Assembly: GCA_020628145.1 (NCBI GenBank)
Contig: JAHDFN010000009.1
Span: 1 to 40,412, forward strand
Source: Saprospiraceae bacterium
Lineage (GTDB): Bacteria; Bacteroidota; Bacteroidia; Chitinophagales; Saprospiraceae
DNA: 40,412 nt
Reading direction: 5' to 3'
The notes below the pieces were generated by a model. It was not told the DNA's origin. It was given only the letters and a program-made list of their open reading frames with translations, and made no database searches. Below, piece after piece: positions 20,892 through 31,061 of the stretch. Made by a program: the position numbers and the translations under genes. Numbering within the stretch: the first letter of the stretch is position 1; every line of letters starts with the position of its first letter.

Positions 20892-22226
20892 TTAAAACTT
20901 ATCGGCTAACTCGTATTCCTTGATCTTACGATATAGCGTCCTTTCGGAGATACCTAACTCTTCGGCGGCGTCTTTTCTTTTACCATGGTGTTTGATTAAC
21001 GCCTTTTTGATAAATCTTTTTTCCATTTCCATCAGACTCAGTACTTCTTCGATATCTTCCGTTTCGGCAAAGCTGTTGTCTGAAGAATGCTCAGAATGAA
21101 TGATGATCGGTCGGTTTTCTTCAAATTTCCGATTACCTGGATTAAATTCATTGTTGGTAATATCTATATCCTCAAGGGAAATGTTCCTTTCTGTATGATG
21201 TTGAATGATGGGATGTTTCCGTTCAGGTTCTTCATTACTTCCCGCCATTAGGGAACGGATCCCCGTAAGGTCGTTTACACTAAGGTTGTTATCCTTAATC
21301 AATTCGAAAACCAATCCTTTCAGATCATTGAGATCTTTTTTCATATCGAATAAAAGCTGATAGAGGATTTCCCGTTCTTCCATTCCTCCGCCATTATTGT
21401 TTTTGTTGGAAAAATTATTCCTGAGAACAGGCAGATTCCTATCTAACAATCCGGGAACGATAGTGATTAATTGTTGTGCATCCACAAAACGATCCTCAGC
21501 CAGAACGGAAACCTGTTCGGCTACGTTTTTAAGTTCCCTGACATTTCCGGGCCAAGTATAATGCTCCAGTATTTGTCTGGCCTTTTCATCCAAATGAATA
21601 GGTTCCGACCGGTATTTTTCGGCAAAATCTACTGCAAACTTCCTGAATAACATATAAATATCTTCCGACCTCTCCCTAAGGGAAGGTACTTGGATGTTTA
21701 TCGTATTCAATCGGTAGTAAAGATCTTCTCTGAATTTTCCGGCTTGGATGTTTTTTTCTAAGGCAACATTGGTAGCAGCAATAACTCTTACATCCGTTTT
21801 CCTTGCCTTTGATTCCCCAACAGGAATATATTCACCCGATTCCAATATTCTCAATAGGAAGGCTTGGGTATCAATAGGCATCTCACCGATTTCATCCAGA
21901 AAAATAGTACCTCCATCTACTGTCTCGAAATAGCCTTTCCTGTCAGTCGTAGCTCCTGTAAAGGCTCCTTTCTTATGACCGAATAATTCGGAATTGATAG
22001 TACCTGATGGAATGGCTCCCGTATTGACTGCGATGAAGTTATTGTGCTTCCTCGGGCTTAGAGAGTGGATGATCCTGGAAAAAACCTCTTTACCAACACC
22101 ACTTTCTCCGGTGATGAGTACGGTCATTTCGGTACCGGCAACCCTGAGAGCCTTATCTAAAGCCTGATCCAATTTTTGGGATCTGCCAATGATACCGAAT
22201 CTCTGTTTGACCGATTGTAGGTTCAT
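20892..22226 (-). CDS. Sigma-54 interaction domain transcriptional activator without receiver domain
   Basis: 444 aa. Walker A GESGVGKE, GAFTGA loop, GGTIFLDEIGEM, Fis-type HTH RKDAAEELGISERTLYRKIKEY. Confidence 0.97.
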   Translation of the reverse strand: MNLQSVKQRFGIIGRSQKLDQALDKALRVAGTEMTVLITGESGVGKEVFSRIIHSLSPRKHNNFIAVNTGAIPSGTINSELFGHKKGAFTGATTDRKGYFETVDGGTIFLDEIGEMPIDTQAFLLRILESGEYIPVGESKARKTDVRVIAATNVALEKNIQAGKFREDLYYRLNTINIQVPSLRERSEDIYMLFRKFAVDFAEKYRSEPIHLDEKARQILEHYTWPGNVRELKNVAEQVSVLAEDRFVDAQQLITIVPGLLDRNLPVLRNNFSNKNNNGGGMEEREILYQLLFDMKKDLNDLKGLVFELIKDNNLSVNDLTGIRSLMAGSNEEPERKHPIIQHHTERNISLEDIDITNNEFNPGNRKFEENRPIIIHSEHSSDNSFAETEDIEEVLSLMEMEKRFIKKALIKHHGKRKDAAEELGISERTLYRKIKEYELADKF

Positions 22227-22238
22227 CTCAAGTACGTA

Positions 22239-23675
22239 TTATTTATTTTCTACACATAAGCCCTTCAGTGTTACACTGGTGGCGTCTGTAATTTCAACAT
22301 AGCAATAATCCCCGGGGTTCAATCCCTCGACTTTGGGGAAAATGACCATTTTATTCTGAGAGTTACGTCCTTTGTAATCGAATTCGGATTTTTTAGAATT
22401 CCCTTCTATAAGAATTTTATAGGTTTGGCCAATGTCTTTTTTGTTATGCTCGAGGGATACTCTCATCTGAATGTCGATGATTTCCGATAATCTTCTTTTC
22501 TTGGTTTTCAAAGGTATATCATCTTCATACTTCTTGGCAGCCAAGGTTCCGGGCCGTTCCGAATAGAAAAACATGTAGGACATGGAATATTTTGCATATT
22601 CGATAATACTCAGGGTATCTTTATGTTCTTCTTCCGTTTCACTGCAGAATCCGGCAATCATATCGGATGAGATCGCACAATCAGGAATTATCCGATAAAT
22701 GGCATCCACTCTTTCCTTATACCAGTTCCTGTCATAGGTACGGTTCATTAATTTCAGTATGCGGCTGTTTCCGGATTGAACGGGTAAGTGGATGTAATTA
22801 CAGATATTTTCATATTGGGCTATCATATGAAGAACCTCATCTGTAATATCCTTAGGATGTGAGGTGGAAAATCGAACCCGTAAATCGGGGTGAACCAGTG
22901 CGACCATTTCCAATAAGCGGGCAAAATTGATTTCTTTACCCGTTTCCGGATTTTTCCAAAGGAATGAATCCACATTTTGTCCTAATAATGTTACTTCCCT
23001 GAATCCTTTGTTGAATAGTTCCGTCGCTTCTGCAACTATGCTGAAAGGTTCACGGCTTCGTTCCCGACCTCTAGTGAAAGGTACAATACAGAAAGAACAC
23101 ATATTGTCGCAACCTCTCATAATGGAGATAAAGGCGGTAACTCCATTGGATTGGAGTCTTACCGGATTGATATCTGCATAGGTTTCTTCCCGGGATAATA
23201 GTACGTTTACTCCTTTTTCTCCCTCGGTAGCTTCAGCAACCAATTGGGGAAGGGAGCGATAAGCATCCGGGCCGATGACTAGATCTACGAGTTTTTCTTG
23301 TTCCAAGAGTTTACTTTTCAACCTTTCTGCCATACATCCCAGTACGCCGACTAATGTTCCCGGTTTTTTGCGTTTGACCTTATCAAAAATACGAAGTCTC
23401 TTTCTGACGGTTTCTTCTGCTTTTTCACGGATAGAGCAGGTATTGATAAGAATCAGATCGGATTCACTGATTTCTTTGGTCGGAGCATATCCGATTTCAC
23501 CCAGTATGGATGCAACGATTTCACTATCACTGAAATTCATGGCACAGCCATAACTTTCAATATAGAAATGCTTATCTGCTTTTTTTCCGGCTAATTGTTC
23601 CTGAAAAAAAACATCCCCCTGCTTTGTCTCATCGATTTCCTTGACCAATGAGATATCTGTTGATTTAGGTTCCAT
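22239..23675 (-). CDS. miaB: tRNA-2-methylthio-N6-dimethylallyladenosine synthase MiaB
   Basis: 478 aa. [17 protein letters not shown], radical [21 protein letters not shown]-terminal TRAM-like region. Confidence 0.97.
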   Translation of the reverse strand: MEPKSTDISLVKEIDETKQGDVFFQEQLAGKKADKHFYIESYGCAMNFSDSEIVASILGEIGYAPTKEISESDLILINTCSIREKAEETVRKRLRIFDKVKRKKPGTLVGVLGCMAERLKSKLLEQEKLVDLVIGPDAYRSLPQLVAEATEGEKGVNVLLSREETYADINPVRLQSNGVTAFISIMRGCDNMCSFCIVPFTRGRERSREPFSIVAEATELFNKGFREVTLLGQNVDSFLWKNPETGKEINFARLLEMVALVHPDLRVRFSTSHPKDITDEVLHMIAQYENICNYIHLPVQSGNSRILKLMNRTYDRNWYKERVDAIYRIIPDCAISSDMIAGFCSETEEEHKDTLSIIEYAKYSMSYMFFYSERPGTLAAKKYEDDIPLKTKKRRLSEIIDIQMRVSLEHNKKDIGQTYKILIEGNSKKSEFDYKGRNSQNKMVIFPKVEGLNPGDYCYVEITDATSVTLKGLCVENK

Positions 23676-23830
23676 CTCCTGATAAATGCTTCTTAAGAAA
23701 GAAGAATGAAAAAACTATCCTTTCCAAAAACCGGTAGGCTTGGATTGGACTTGACAATATCATTAATCCGAAAGGAAAGAAAACCGTTCCGGTTAACAGG
23801 AGACAAAATTAAGGAATTTATGACAAATTG

Positions 23831-24052
23831 TCATGCCTTATCGTCTAAGATATCTTCTCTTTGTTTTTCTTTTTTGCTGAATAATTCTTTTGCACACCAG
23901 ATTAGAATGCCTGTGGCTGTTGCTTCATCAAGATTTCCGATGAAAGGAGTAGCATCCGGAATGAACTCGAAAATACCGAATGTTGGATTAAGGATATATA
24001 TGAAAGATAAGCCTAATCCTACTGTTGCCATTAATTTTTTACCCATGATCAT
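23831..24052 (-). CDS. Small DUF1232/YkvA-like membrane protein
   Basis: 73 aa. FEFIPDATPFIGNLDEATATGILIWC resembles DUF1232. Confidence 0.65.
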   Translation of the reverse strand: MIMGKKLMATVGLGLSFIYILNPTFGIFEFIPDATPFIGNLDEATATGILIWCAKELFSKKEKQREDILDDKA

Positions 24053-24139
24053 AATTTAATTCAGAATGATGTAATGGTACATTCTTTAGACGTATGAATG
24101 CATAAGAAGTTCTGATTTCTTAGATGTTTAGGCTGTCAA

Positions 24140-25291
24140 TTATTTGTTAAGAGTTTGGAGGCTATCTTTGCTTGAATTTGTTTTTTCAAGGATGTCCTGA
24201 TGTATGAAGTCGGCCAATTTCTTATTATAGTTGGCATTGGGATGTCCATCCAAAGGAATATAGAACTGTTCCGGTTTTTCATGTATTTCAGGAAAGAAGC
24301 CTGAGGTATCCAATACGCCTATTCCATTGTCCAAAAGGAATTTTTTGATTGATTGGCAGTACTCGTTTTCTGGACAATAGAATGGATCTAAGATTACATG
24401 GAAATCATATCCTATTTTTTCAAAGTCCTTATCGATTTTCATCAACATCATCCTGATCCTTTTCAGGTCATAAGGTGTCGGGAGGTATTCCTTATGCTTA
24501 AAATGGTGTGTATGAATATTGGATTTTTCCCAAATGGCTTCCAATTTCCTAAGCATCGGATTTGTGAAATTGAATTGTCCGGAAGCTGAGAAGGGCCCGG
24601 TATTGACCAAAGAATCATTTTCGATTTTATAAAATGGGCCATGTACATCCCAGGGAGAATATCCTGCTGCACGTCTGATATGATCGGGGAGGAAAGGATA
24701 GTATGCCAAATTGTTTTGTCCGATTAATTCGGGATGGTTGGGTATGTCATGTTCAAGGGTGGCCAAAACCTGATGTGTGCCATAGCCATGCAGAGCAAAA
24801 TTCCGAATATCGAATTCGTGACCGATTTTCTGGTGGAGGAAATAGGGGAGTGTTTCCTTATTCCCTACGCCTTCACCAAAGGTGAAAGAACATCCTACGA
24901 AAATGATATGCTTATTTAAAGAATCCTGATTTCCCGGAACGATACGATAACCGTTTTTGAAGCTGTAATCGACTTTGTATGAAAGTTCGCCATTCACTTT
25001 TTTACCATGGATGGCATCGAATGTTTTCCCTCTTTGACTATAGCCTAGTAAACTATCCTTATCGACTTTATGAGTAGTTCTGTATGTTCCCAGATATTCT
25101 CTATGGGGAATGATGAAACCGAGATATGTTTCATAAATAAAAAGTGCTATGAATACCGCAGAAGAATTGAAACAGATTTGTTTTATGATACTCTTTTTTG
25201 CCTTGATTCCTATTCCGATTAGGAATAGGATGAGTAAAACCAACCCGAAATCGAAACCATGATTTAGAATCCAATATCTAAGTGTATCCAT
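24140..25291 (-). CDS. SGNH/GDSL-like hydrolase with N-terminal membrane segments
   Basis: IIFVGCSFTFGEGVGNKETLPYFL (block I) and PLDGHPNANYNKKLADFI (block V). Start placed at MDTLRYW; the longest ORF overlaps the upstream gene. Confidence 0.75.
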   Translation of the reverse strand: MDTLRYWILNHGFDFGLVLLILFLIGIGIKAKKSIIKQICFNSSAVFIALFIYETYLGFIIPHREYLGTYRTTHKVDKDSLLGYSQRGKTFDAIHGKKVNGELSYKVDYSFKNGYRIVPGNQDSLNKHIIFVGCSFTFGEGVGNKETLPYFLHQKIGHEFDIRNFALHGYGTHQVLATLEHDIPNHPELIGQNNLAYYPFLPDHIRRAAGYSPWDVHGPFYKIENDSLVNTGPFSASGQFNFTNPMLRKLEAIWEKSNIHTHHFKHKEYLPTPYDLKRIRMMLMKIDKDFEKIGYDFHVILDPFYCPENEYCQSIKKFLLDNGIGVLDTSGFFPEIHEKPEQFYIPLDGHPNANYNKKLADFIHQDILEKTNSSKDSLQTLNK

Positions 25292-25316
25292 CCACGAGAG
25301 TAATAGTATCAGCGAA

Positions 25317-26957
25317 TCAAGTTTGAATGACGCCCGGATTGAATTTTTCAACTGGTGCATTGTTTGCCGCTTGAATCCCCATGGAAATTACTTTACGGGT
25401 TTCCATAGGATCGATTATGCCATCCGTCCAGAGTCTTGCTGCGGCATAATAAGGCGTGGTTTGTTCATCATAACGCCCCTTGATTTTATTATATAACTCC
25501 TTGGTTTCTTCTTCCGTCGGTTCTTGACCTTTGGCTTTCATAGATGAAGTCTGGATTTGTAAAAGCACCTTGGCGGCTTGTGCTCCTCCCATTACGGCCA
25601 GTTTAGCAGAAGGCCATGCATAAATCAGGCGGGGATCATAAGCTTTACCACACATGGCATAATTGCCTGCACCATATGAATTACCCATTACTATTGAAAA
25701 CTTCGGAACTGTGGAATTGGAAACGGCATTAACCATCTTAGCACCATCTTTGATAATGCCTCCATGTTCAGAGCGTTTTCCAACCATGAAGCCGGTGACA
25801 TCATGAAGGAATACCAAGGGGATTTTCTTCTGATTACAATTCATGATGAAACGGGAAGCCTTATCTGCCGAATCTGAATAAATCACCCCTCCGAATTGCA
25901 TTTCATTCTTGGCATTTTTAACAACCTTTCGTTGGTTGGCTACAATGCCTACCGACCAACCATCTATTCTGGCATAACAGCAGATAATGGTTTTACCGTA
26001 TCCTTTTTTATATTCGGTGACTTTGGAATCATCAACCAAACGATTGATGATTTCCATGGCATCATATGGTTTGGTACGATCTGCGGGAAATATCTGATAG
26101 ATTTCCTTGGGTGATAATTTAGGTGGTTTAGGGGTTTTCCTATTGAATCCTGCATTTTCAAAATCCCCCATTTTATCCACCAAATCCTTGATTGTATCCA
26201 AACAGGTCGTATCATCAGGCATTTTATAGTCGGTTACACCTGAAATCTCACATTGGGTAGTAGCTCCACCGAGAGTTTCCTTATCTACATTTTCACCGAT
26301 GGCCGCTTTGACCAAATAGGGACCGGCTAGGAAAATCGAACCTGTATTTTCAACGATAAGTGCTTCATCCGACATAATTGGCAGATATGCACCTCCCGCC
26401 ACACAGCTTCCCATGATCGCTGCGATTTGTGGAATACCCTTTGAAGACATAATGGCGTTGTTGCGGAAAATTCTTCCGAAATGTTCCTTGTCCGGGAAAA
26501 TTTCATCCTGCATGGGAAGAAAAACTCCCGCACTATCGACCAGGTATATGATAGGTAGCCTGTTTTCCATGCTGATTTCCTGTGCCCTCAGGTTCTTTTT
26601 ACCGGTTATGGGGAACCAGGCGCCTGCCTTTACAGTTGCATCATTGGCTACAATCATGCATTGTTTACCTCTGATATAACCGATGCCTACAACAACGCCA
26701 CCAGAGGGACATCCTCCGTATTCCTGATACATATCGTATCCGGCCAATGCTCCGATTTCCAGAAAATCACTACCTTCATCAATCAGGTAGGTGATTCTTT
26801 CCCGGGCGGTCATCTTGCCTTTGGAATGTAATTTTTCTATTTTTTTCTTCCCACCACCTAAGTGGATTTTATCCAAGATCCTATTCAATTTGGAAACTGA
26901 TAATTTCATAGTGTCCTCATTGATGTTCAATTCCAGGTTTATCTTCTCTTTGGCCAT
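25317..26957 (-). CDS. Acyl-CoA carboxylase beta subunit (carboxyltransferase)
   Basis: 546 aa. GKMTARERITYLIDEGSDFLEIG, GSCVAGGAYLPIMSDE, GNSYGAGNYAMCGKAYDPRLIYAWPSAKLAVMGG. Confidence 0.95.
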   Translation of the reverse strand: MAKEKINLELNINEDTMKLSVSKLNRILDKIHLGGGKKKIEKLHSKGKMTARERITYLIDEGSDFLEIGALAGYDMYQEYGGCPSGGVVVGIGYIRGKQCMIVANDATVKAGAWFPITGKKNLRAQEISMENRLPIIYLVDSAGVFLPMQDEIFPDKEHFGRIFRNNAIMSSKGIPQIAAIMGSCVAGGAYLPIMSDEALIVENTGSIFLAGPYLVKAAIGENVDKETLGGATTQCEISGVTDYKMPDDTTCLDTIKDLVDKMGDFENAGFNRKTPKPPKLSPKEIYQIFPADRTKPYDAMEIINRLVDDSKVTEYKKGYGKTIICCYARIDGWSVGIVANQRKVVKNAKNEMQFGGVIYSDSADKASRFIMNCNQKKIPLVFLHDVTGFMVGKRSEHGGIIKDGAKMVNAVSNSTVPKFSIVMGNSYGAGNYAMCGKAYDPRLIYAWPSAKLAVMGGAQAAKVLLQIQTSSMKAKGQEPTEEETKELYNKIKGRYDEQTTPYYAAARLWTDGIIDPMETRKVISMGIQAANNAPVEKFNPGVIQT

Positions 26958-27272
26958 TATTCTATAATGAATTCTATTTGATGGGCGAAATTACTGAAAA
27001 AGATCCAACCAAGTGTTTTTATGATATGGTATAATATTTGATTTGTATGGTTTGAATGTCACAATCGGTTATAATTGGTAGGTTTTAATGTTTCAAAAGT
27101 GAAATATTGCACCTCGAACAATAACCGTGTGTTGTAAGATGTTTGTTAAATCGGGAAGGTTGGATTTTGATTATTAGAAATTTTATTCATATAATTGATT
27201 GTTTTTATCCCAAAACCCAACCTTTTTTTATCAACCAATCTTAATTTTTGTAATTGTAAAACCGCCAGTACC

Positions 27273-27434
27273 ATGAAAAGAGCTGATGTTTCAAGACAAA
27301 AAGGTAAGTTTACTTCTGGATCATTCTTGAAGGTCCTTATGCCTAGAATTGCTAAAGACAATAAGAAGATCCGTAATGGAAAACGACCTGATGCTCCTAA
27401 TTTGGTAGGTGGGGACAGGATGTCTGCCAGATAA
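27273..27434 (+). CDS. Small basic protein, 53 aa, unknown
   Basis: ATG at 27273: MKRADVSRQKGKFTSGSFLKVLMPRIAKDNKKIRNGKRPDAPNLVGGDRMSAR. Isolated in a 531-bp gap, with a hairpin downstream. Confidence 0.5.
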   Translation: MKRADVSRQKGKFTSGSFLKVLMPRIAKDNKKIRNGKRPDAPNLVGGDRMSAR

Positions 27435-27468
27435 TTGGAAGACTTCTTAACGACCGACCTTATTTTAT

Positions 27469-27502
27469 ATATCGGCTTATGGTGAAAACTATAAGCCGAT
27501 AT
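27469..27502. terminator. Bidirectional terminator-like hairpin
   Basis: ATATCGGCTTAT-GGTGAAAACT-ATAAGCCGATAT, 12-bp stem between convergent genes, overlapping the rfaE1-like 3' end. Confidence 0.6.
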
Positions 27503-28481
27503 TCATTATATATTCCAAGTAATCCTTTTCCAATTCATCTCTATCAACGGGTACTACGCCGAATTTTCCGCATACCTGTCCTCCTGCCAGGTTGGAAAGG
27601 AGACCTATTTCTCGAATACCCAGATTTGTGGCAATGCATAGGGATGCAATGCTTAGGACAGTATCTCCGGCACCACAGACATCCACAATTTCTTTTTTCC
27701 TAACGGGAGAAATCAAGTCATTTTTCCCATCATTAAGGTAAATTCCATTTTCCGAGAGTGTAATCATGGTTATCCTATTCTGTAGTTTTGAACGGATATA
27801 ATGATCTGCTTTAAGTAAAGGTTCCTTGGCTGCTGTCACCTCAAAAGGGATTTTTTCAGCGGTTTCCTTCATATTGGGTTTGAAGAGTGCTGCTCTCTTG
27901 TAGTTATAAAAATTGTTGAATTTAGGATCTACAATGACCGGAATCCTTTTTTCATCAGCCAAGTTCATGATGATGGGAATACTTTCAGGGGTAAGTACCC
28001 CTTTATTATAATCCTGAATAATGATAGCAGCTACTGATTTGTTTTTGATGAAGGATATTATCCTATCTACCAGTTGATTTCTGATATGCGAGTTGATATT
28101 GACTGTTGACTCCCGATCTATTCTAAGCATTTGTCTTGTGCCTGAAAGTATCCTTGTCTTTACCGTTGTAGGTCGTTTTGCATCAGTGATGATTCCATTG
28201 GAATTGATGTTTTCTTCATTCAAAAGGGTATGGAATAATTCAGAATCACGATCCTTCCCTACAACGCCGATCAATAATGGAACAGCCCCCAATGCATTAA
28301 TATTTAAAGCGACATTGGATGCTCCGCCTAATCTATTGATTGTATTTTGGTGGGATAGGATAGGTACGGGAGCTTCGGGGGAAATTCTATCAACATATCC
28401 ATTGACATACCTGTCAATCATTACATCTCCGATGATTAATATCGGTAGTTTATCCCATTTTCTAAAGGGAGAATCAGTCAT
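27489..28481 (-). CDS. rfaE1: PfkB-family heptose-7-phosphate kinase (RfaE1/HldE kinase domain)
   Basis: 330 aa. PILIIGDVMIDRYVNGYVDRISPEAPVPIL, RLGGASNVALNINALG, DVCGAGDTVLSIASLC. Confidence 0.9.
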   Translation of the reverse strand: MTDSPFRKWDKLPILIIGDVMIDRYVNGYVDRISPEAPVPILSHQNTINRLGGASNVALNINALGAVPLLIGVVGKDRDSELFHTLLNEENINSNGIITDAKRPTTVKTRILSGTRQMLRIDRESTVNINSHIRNQLVDRIISFIKNKSVAAIIIQDYNKGVLTPESIPIIMNLADEKRIPVIVDPKFNNFYNYKRAALFKPNMKETAEKIPFEVTAAKEPLLKADHYIRSKLQNRITMITLSENGIYLNDGKNDLISPVRKKEIVDVCGAGDTVLSIASLCIATNLGIREIGLLSNLAGGQVCGKFGVVPVDRDELEKDYLEYIMNIGL

Positions 28482-28517
28482 GTTTATGTTTTAGTTCGAA
28501 TCCTGATATGAAATTAC

Positions 28518-28547
28518 AAAAAAAGGGGCCACGATGTAGTGAACCCC
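28518..28547 (-). terminator. Intrinsic terminator upstream of the rfaE1-like gene
   Basis: Minus strand GGGGTTCACTACATCGTGGCCCC followed by a T tract; lies before, not after, the minus-strand gene. Confidence 0.75.
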
Positions 28548-28588
28548 GAATAAACTATAAACAAACAAAAAACTAAAATTTACAAAAT

Positions 28589-28636
28589 CTATTCAACTCT
28601 GGCTTTAATTCCATTTTTAACATATAGAGGGAACAT
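28589..28636 (-). CDS. Putative 15-aa leader peptide
   Basis: AAGGAAATTATG start context; MFPLYVKNGIKARVE*; followed by a T-rich motif and the terminator at 28518-28547. Confidence 0.35.
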   Translation of the reverse strand: MFPLYVKNGIKARVE

Positions 28637-28754
28637 AATTTCCTTACTTTTGTTTTCAATTTGAGAATGGGATGTAGATTTTTTGAAGAATTCTGTCAAG
28701 AATTCTTCGGTTTTCACCCAAACGATTTTATCATTTTAAAAAATTATCTGTTAG

Positions 28755-29102
28755 ATGGCCATCATGATTACAGATGAATGCATCAATTGTGGTGCATGTG
28801 AACCGGAATGTCCGAACAACGCCATATATGAAGGAGGGGTTGAATGGGCGATTTCCGATGGAACCGGAGTAAAGGGAACCTATGTACTAGAAGGAGGTAA
28901 GGAAGTCGGCGTTGATGATCAGAATATGCCGGTAGAGGAGGATTTCTATTTCATCGTACCTGATAAATGTACGGAGTGCAAGGGTTTCCACGAGGAACCC
29001 CAATGTGCTGCGGTATGCCCTGTGGATTGCTGTGTTCCTGATCCTGAAAGAGAGGAAACAGAAGAAGTACTACTGACTAGAAAAGACAGATTACATATCT
29101 AA
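28755..29102 (+). CDS. 4Fe-4S dicluster ferredoxin
   Basis: 115 aa. CINCGACEPECPNNAIYEGG, CTECKGFHEEPQCAAVCPVDCC. Confidence 0.93.
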   Translation: MAIMITDECINCGACEPECPNNAIYEGGVEWAISDGTGVKGTYVLEGGKEVGVDDQNMPVEEDFYFIVPDKCTECKGFHEEPQCAAVCPVDCCVPDPEREETEEVLLTRKDRLHI

Positions 29103-29103
29103 A

Positions 29104-29940
29104 ATGGAGTTTCATATTATCCATACGGGGTTTTTCAAATTGGATGGCGGAGCTATGTTCGGTGTTGTTCCTAAAACAATGTGGGCTAAGATGAACCCCC
29201 CGGATGAAAATAACATGTGTACATGGGCGATGCGTTGCCTACTGATCAAAACCGATGAACGAAATATCCTTATTGATACGGGAATTGGGGATAAACAGGA
29301 TGCCAAATTCCGTTCACATTTCCATCCACATGGAGAGGAAAGCCTTTTGGGGGCTTTAAAAGAAAAAGGATTATCCGTAGAAGATATTACTGATGTAATA
29401 TTGACTCATCTTCATTTCGATCATGTAGGAGGAGCCGTTATCAGAAATGAAAAAGGTCACCTAGTTCCTACTTTTCCTAATGCGACATATTGGTCGAATC
29501 AAAGGCATTGGGATTGGGCGATGAATCCAAACCCGAGGGAGAAGGCATCTTTTCTAAAGGAAAACTTCGTTCCTTTGGAAGAAGCCGGGAAATTAAGATT
29601 TATTCCATTTGATGATGAAGGAAATGGCGAATTGTATGGTATCCGATTGAGATTATTATATGGACATACTGAAGCAATGATGATGCCGATGATTCCTTAT
29701 GGGAAAAACAAGACTCTTGTGTATTGTGCAGATTTGATGCCTTCCGTGCATCATGTGGGTTTGCCCTATGTCATGAGTTATGATATAAGACCTCTGGAAA
29801 CGCTCAAAGAAAAACGTATCCTACTGGATGAAGCGGTTGAAAAAGGATGGGAATTGTTTTTCGAACATGGTCCGGTTTATTCCAAGTGTGAAGTGATTAG
29901 AAATGAAAAAGGAAGGATCGTTTACCACAATCCTTCCTGA
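29104..29940 (+). CDS. MBL-fold metallo-hydrolase
   Basis: 278 aa. LTHLHFDHVGGAV (HxHxDH), LYGHTEAMMMPMI, VYCADLMPS. Confidence 0.93.
   Translation: MEFHIIHTGFFKLDGGAMFGVVPKTMWAKMNPPDENNMCTWAMRCLLIKTDERNILIDTGIGDKQDAKFRSHFHPHGEESLLGALKEKGLSVEDITDVILTHLHFDHVGGAVIRNEKGHLVPTFPNATYWSNQRHWDWAMNPNPREKASFLKENFVPLEEAGKLRFIPFDDEGNGELYGIRLRLLYGHTEAMMMPMIPYGKNKTLVYCADLMPSVHHVGLPYVMSYDIRPLETLKEKRILLDEAVEKGWELFFEHGPVYSKCEVIRNEKGRIVYHNPS
29906..29937 (-). terminator. Terminator of the Wzz gene, located inside the convergent MBL CDS
   Basis: Minus strand GGAAGGAT-TGTGGTAAACG-ATCCTTCC followed by TTTTTCATTTC. Confidence 0.65.
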
Positions 29941-29965
29941 AAATTCCTGAGTTCCATTTATTCTT

Positions 29966-31060
29966 TTAAGCAGCGATTACTTCATTTTCTTCATTGTCCA
30001 GTTCCATTATATCCCTATAGATTCTTCTTAGTAAAATCAACCCGCAGGAAAAGAAACCTCCAAGAACCCCTCCAATAATAATGGCTCTTACAATACTGGG
30101 GTCGCTTCCCTTTACCGGATAAACCGGGCCATCAACCAATTGGATGACAGGGGTAAGGCTCAATAATGAAAATTCGGCTAATTCCTTGTTTTTGACTACC
30201 TCACCAAATTGTGCGAGAAGAATATTAATATCTTTTTCCAATCGCATTTTCGTAAGTTTGGAAGTCTTGAGGATAAGGTTTTTCCCTTGATCCATTTCTT
30301 GTGCCAATGCATATTCCTTTCCTGCTATTGCACTGCTGAGGCTATCGGCCTTACCTTTGATAATATCGTATGTTTTTTGGTTCTTTTCTATAGTTTTTTC
30401 GACATAATAAACATCCAATTCATTGAATAAGGCAATCAGGAATTCATTGGTCAATTCGTCATCCATCGTAACGATTTCCATATAGAAAATACCGGACATT
30501 TCATCTGCTGAAACATCAAAAATACCTTCTTTATCCTCTGATCCTATTATATAACTGTAAACGGATAAAAGGCCATAGTTTTCCATGATATCGAACCTGT
30601 CGAAAGTATCCTTGGTGAACTGGAATAAAATGGTTTCTTCCTCATCGGTATATAATTCCAAATCCTCTTCTATTCGAATAAAATGGTTGGCGAAATAATC
30701 ATCCTTTCCATCTATAACCACTTTTTTCATGAGTACTTTTTTCATGATACTCCGTGATTTGATGAGTTTCAACATTTTAGTCAGATTAGAAGAACCTCCT
30801 CCTCCTAATCCTACACTCCCTAATAAGCCGGCAAAGGCTCCGATAGGGGAACTCGATTCTTCATTGAGCATAAATGTCAAACTATTGGAATAACGAGCGA
30901 CATGCAGAGAATGCTTGTATATCATCAGACCGACAAACAGACCGACAAAAATCAATACGAGCCACCAATACTTTAATATTTCCTTTATGTATCTTTGAAT
31001 GAGTAAAATCAGTTCCTTCAAACTGATTTCATCATTACTCTCGGTATAAGTTTCAGACAT
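29966..31060 (-). CDS. Wzz-type chain length determinant protein
   Basis: 364 aa. N- and C-terminal TM segments; C-terminal PVIQLVDGPVYPVKGSDPSIVRAIIIGGVLGGFFSCGLILLRR. Confidence 0.85.
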   Translation of the reverse strand: MSETYTESNDEISLKELILLIQRYIKEILKYWWLVLIFVGLFVGLMIYKHSLHVARYSNSLTFMLNEESSSPIGAFAGLLGSVGLGGGGSSNLTKMLKLIKSRSIMKKVLMKKVVIDGKDDYFANHFIRIEEDLELYTDEEETILFQFTKDTFDRFDIMENYGLLSVYSYIIGSEDKEGIFDVSADEMSGIFYMEIVTMDDELTNEFLIALFNELDVYYVEKTIEKNQKTYDIIKGKADSLSSAIAGKEYALAQEMDQGKNLILKTSKLTKMRLEKDINILLAQFGEVVKNKELAEFSLLSLTPVIQLVDGPVYPVKGSDPSIVRAIIIGGVLGGFFSCGLILLRRIYRDIMELDNEENEVIAA

Positions 31061-31061
31061 T

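Noticed and set aside
23706-24059. 117-aa plus-strand ORF opposite the DUF1232-like gene
   Set aside because: The opposite strand has a better protein with recognisable family features; this frame shows none.
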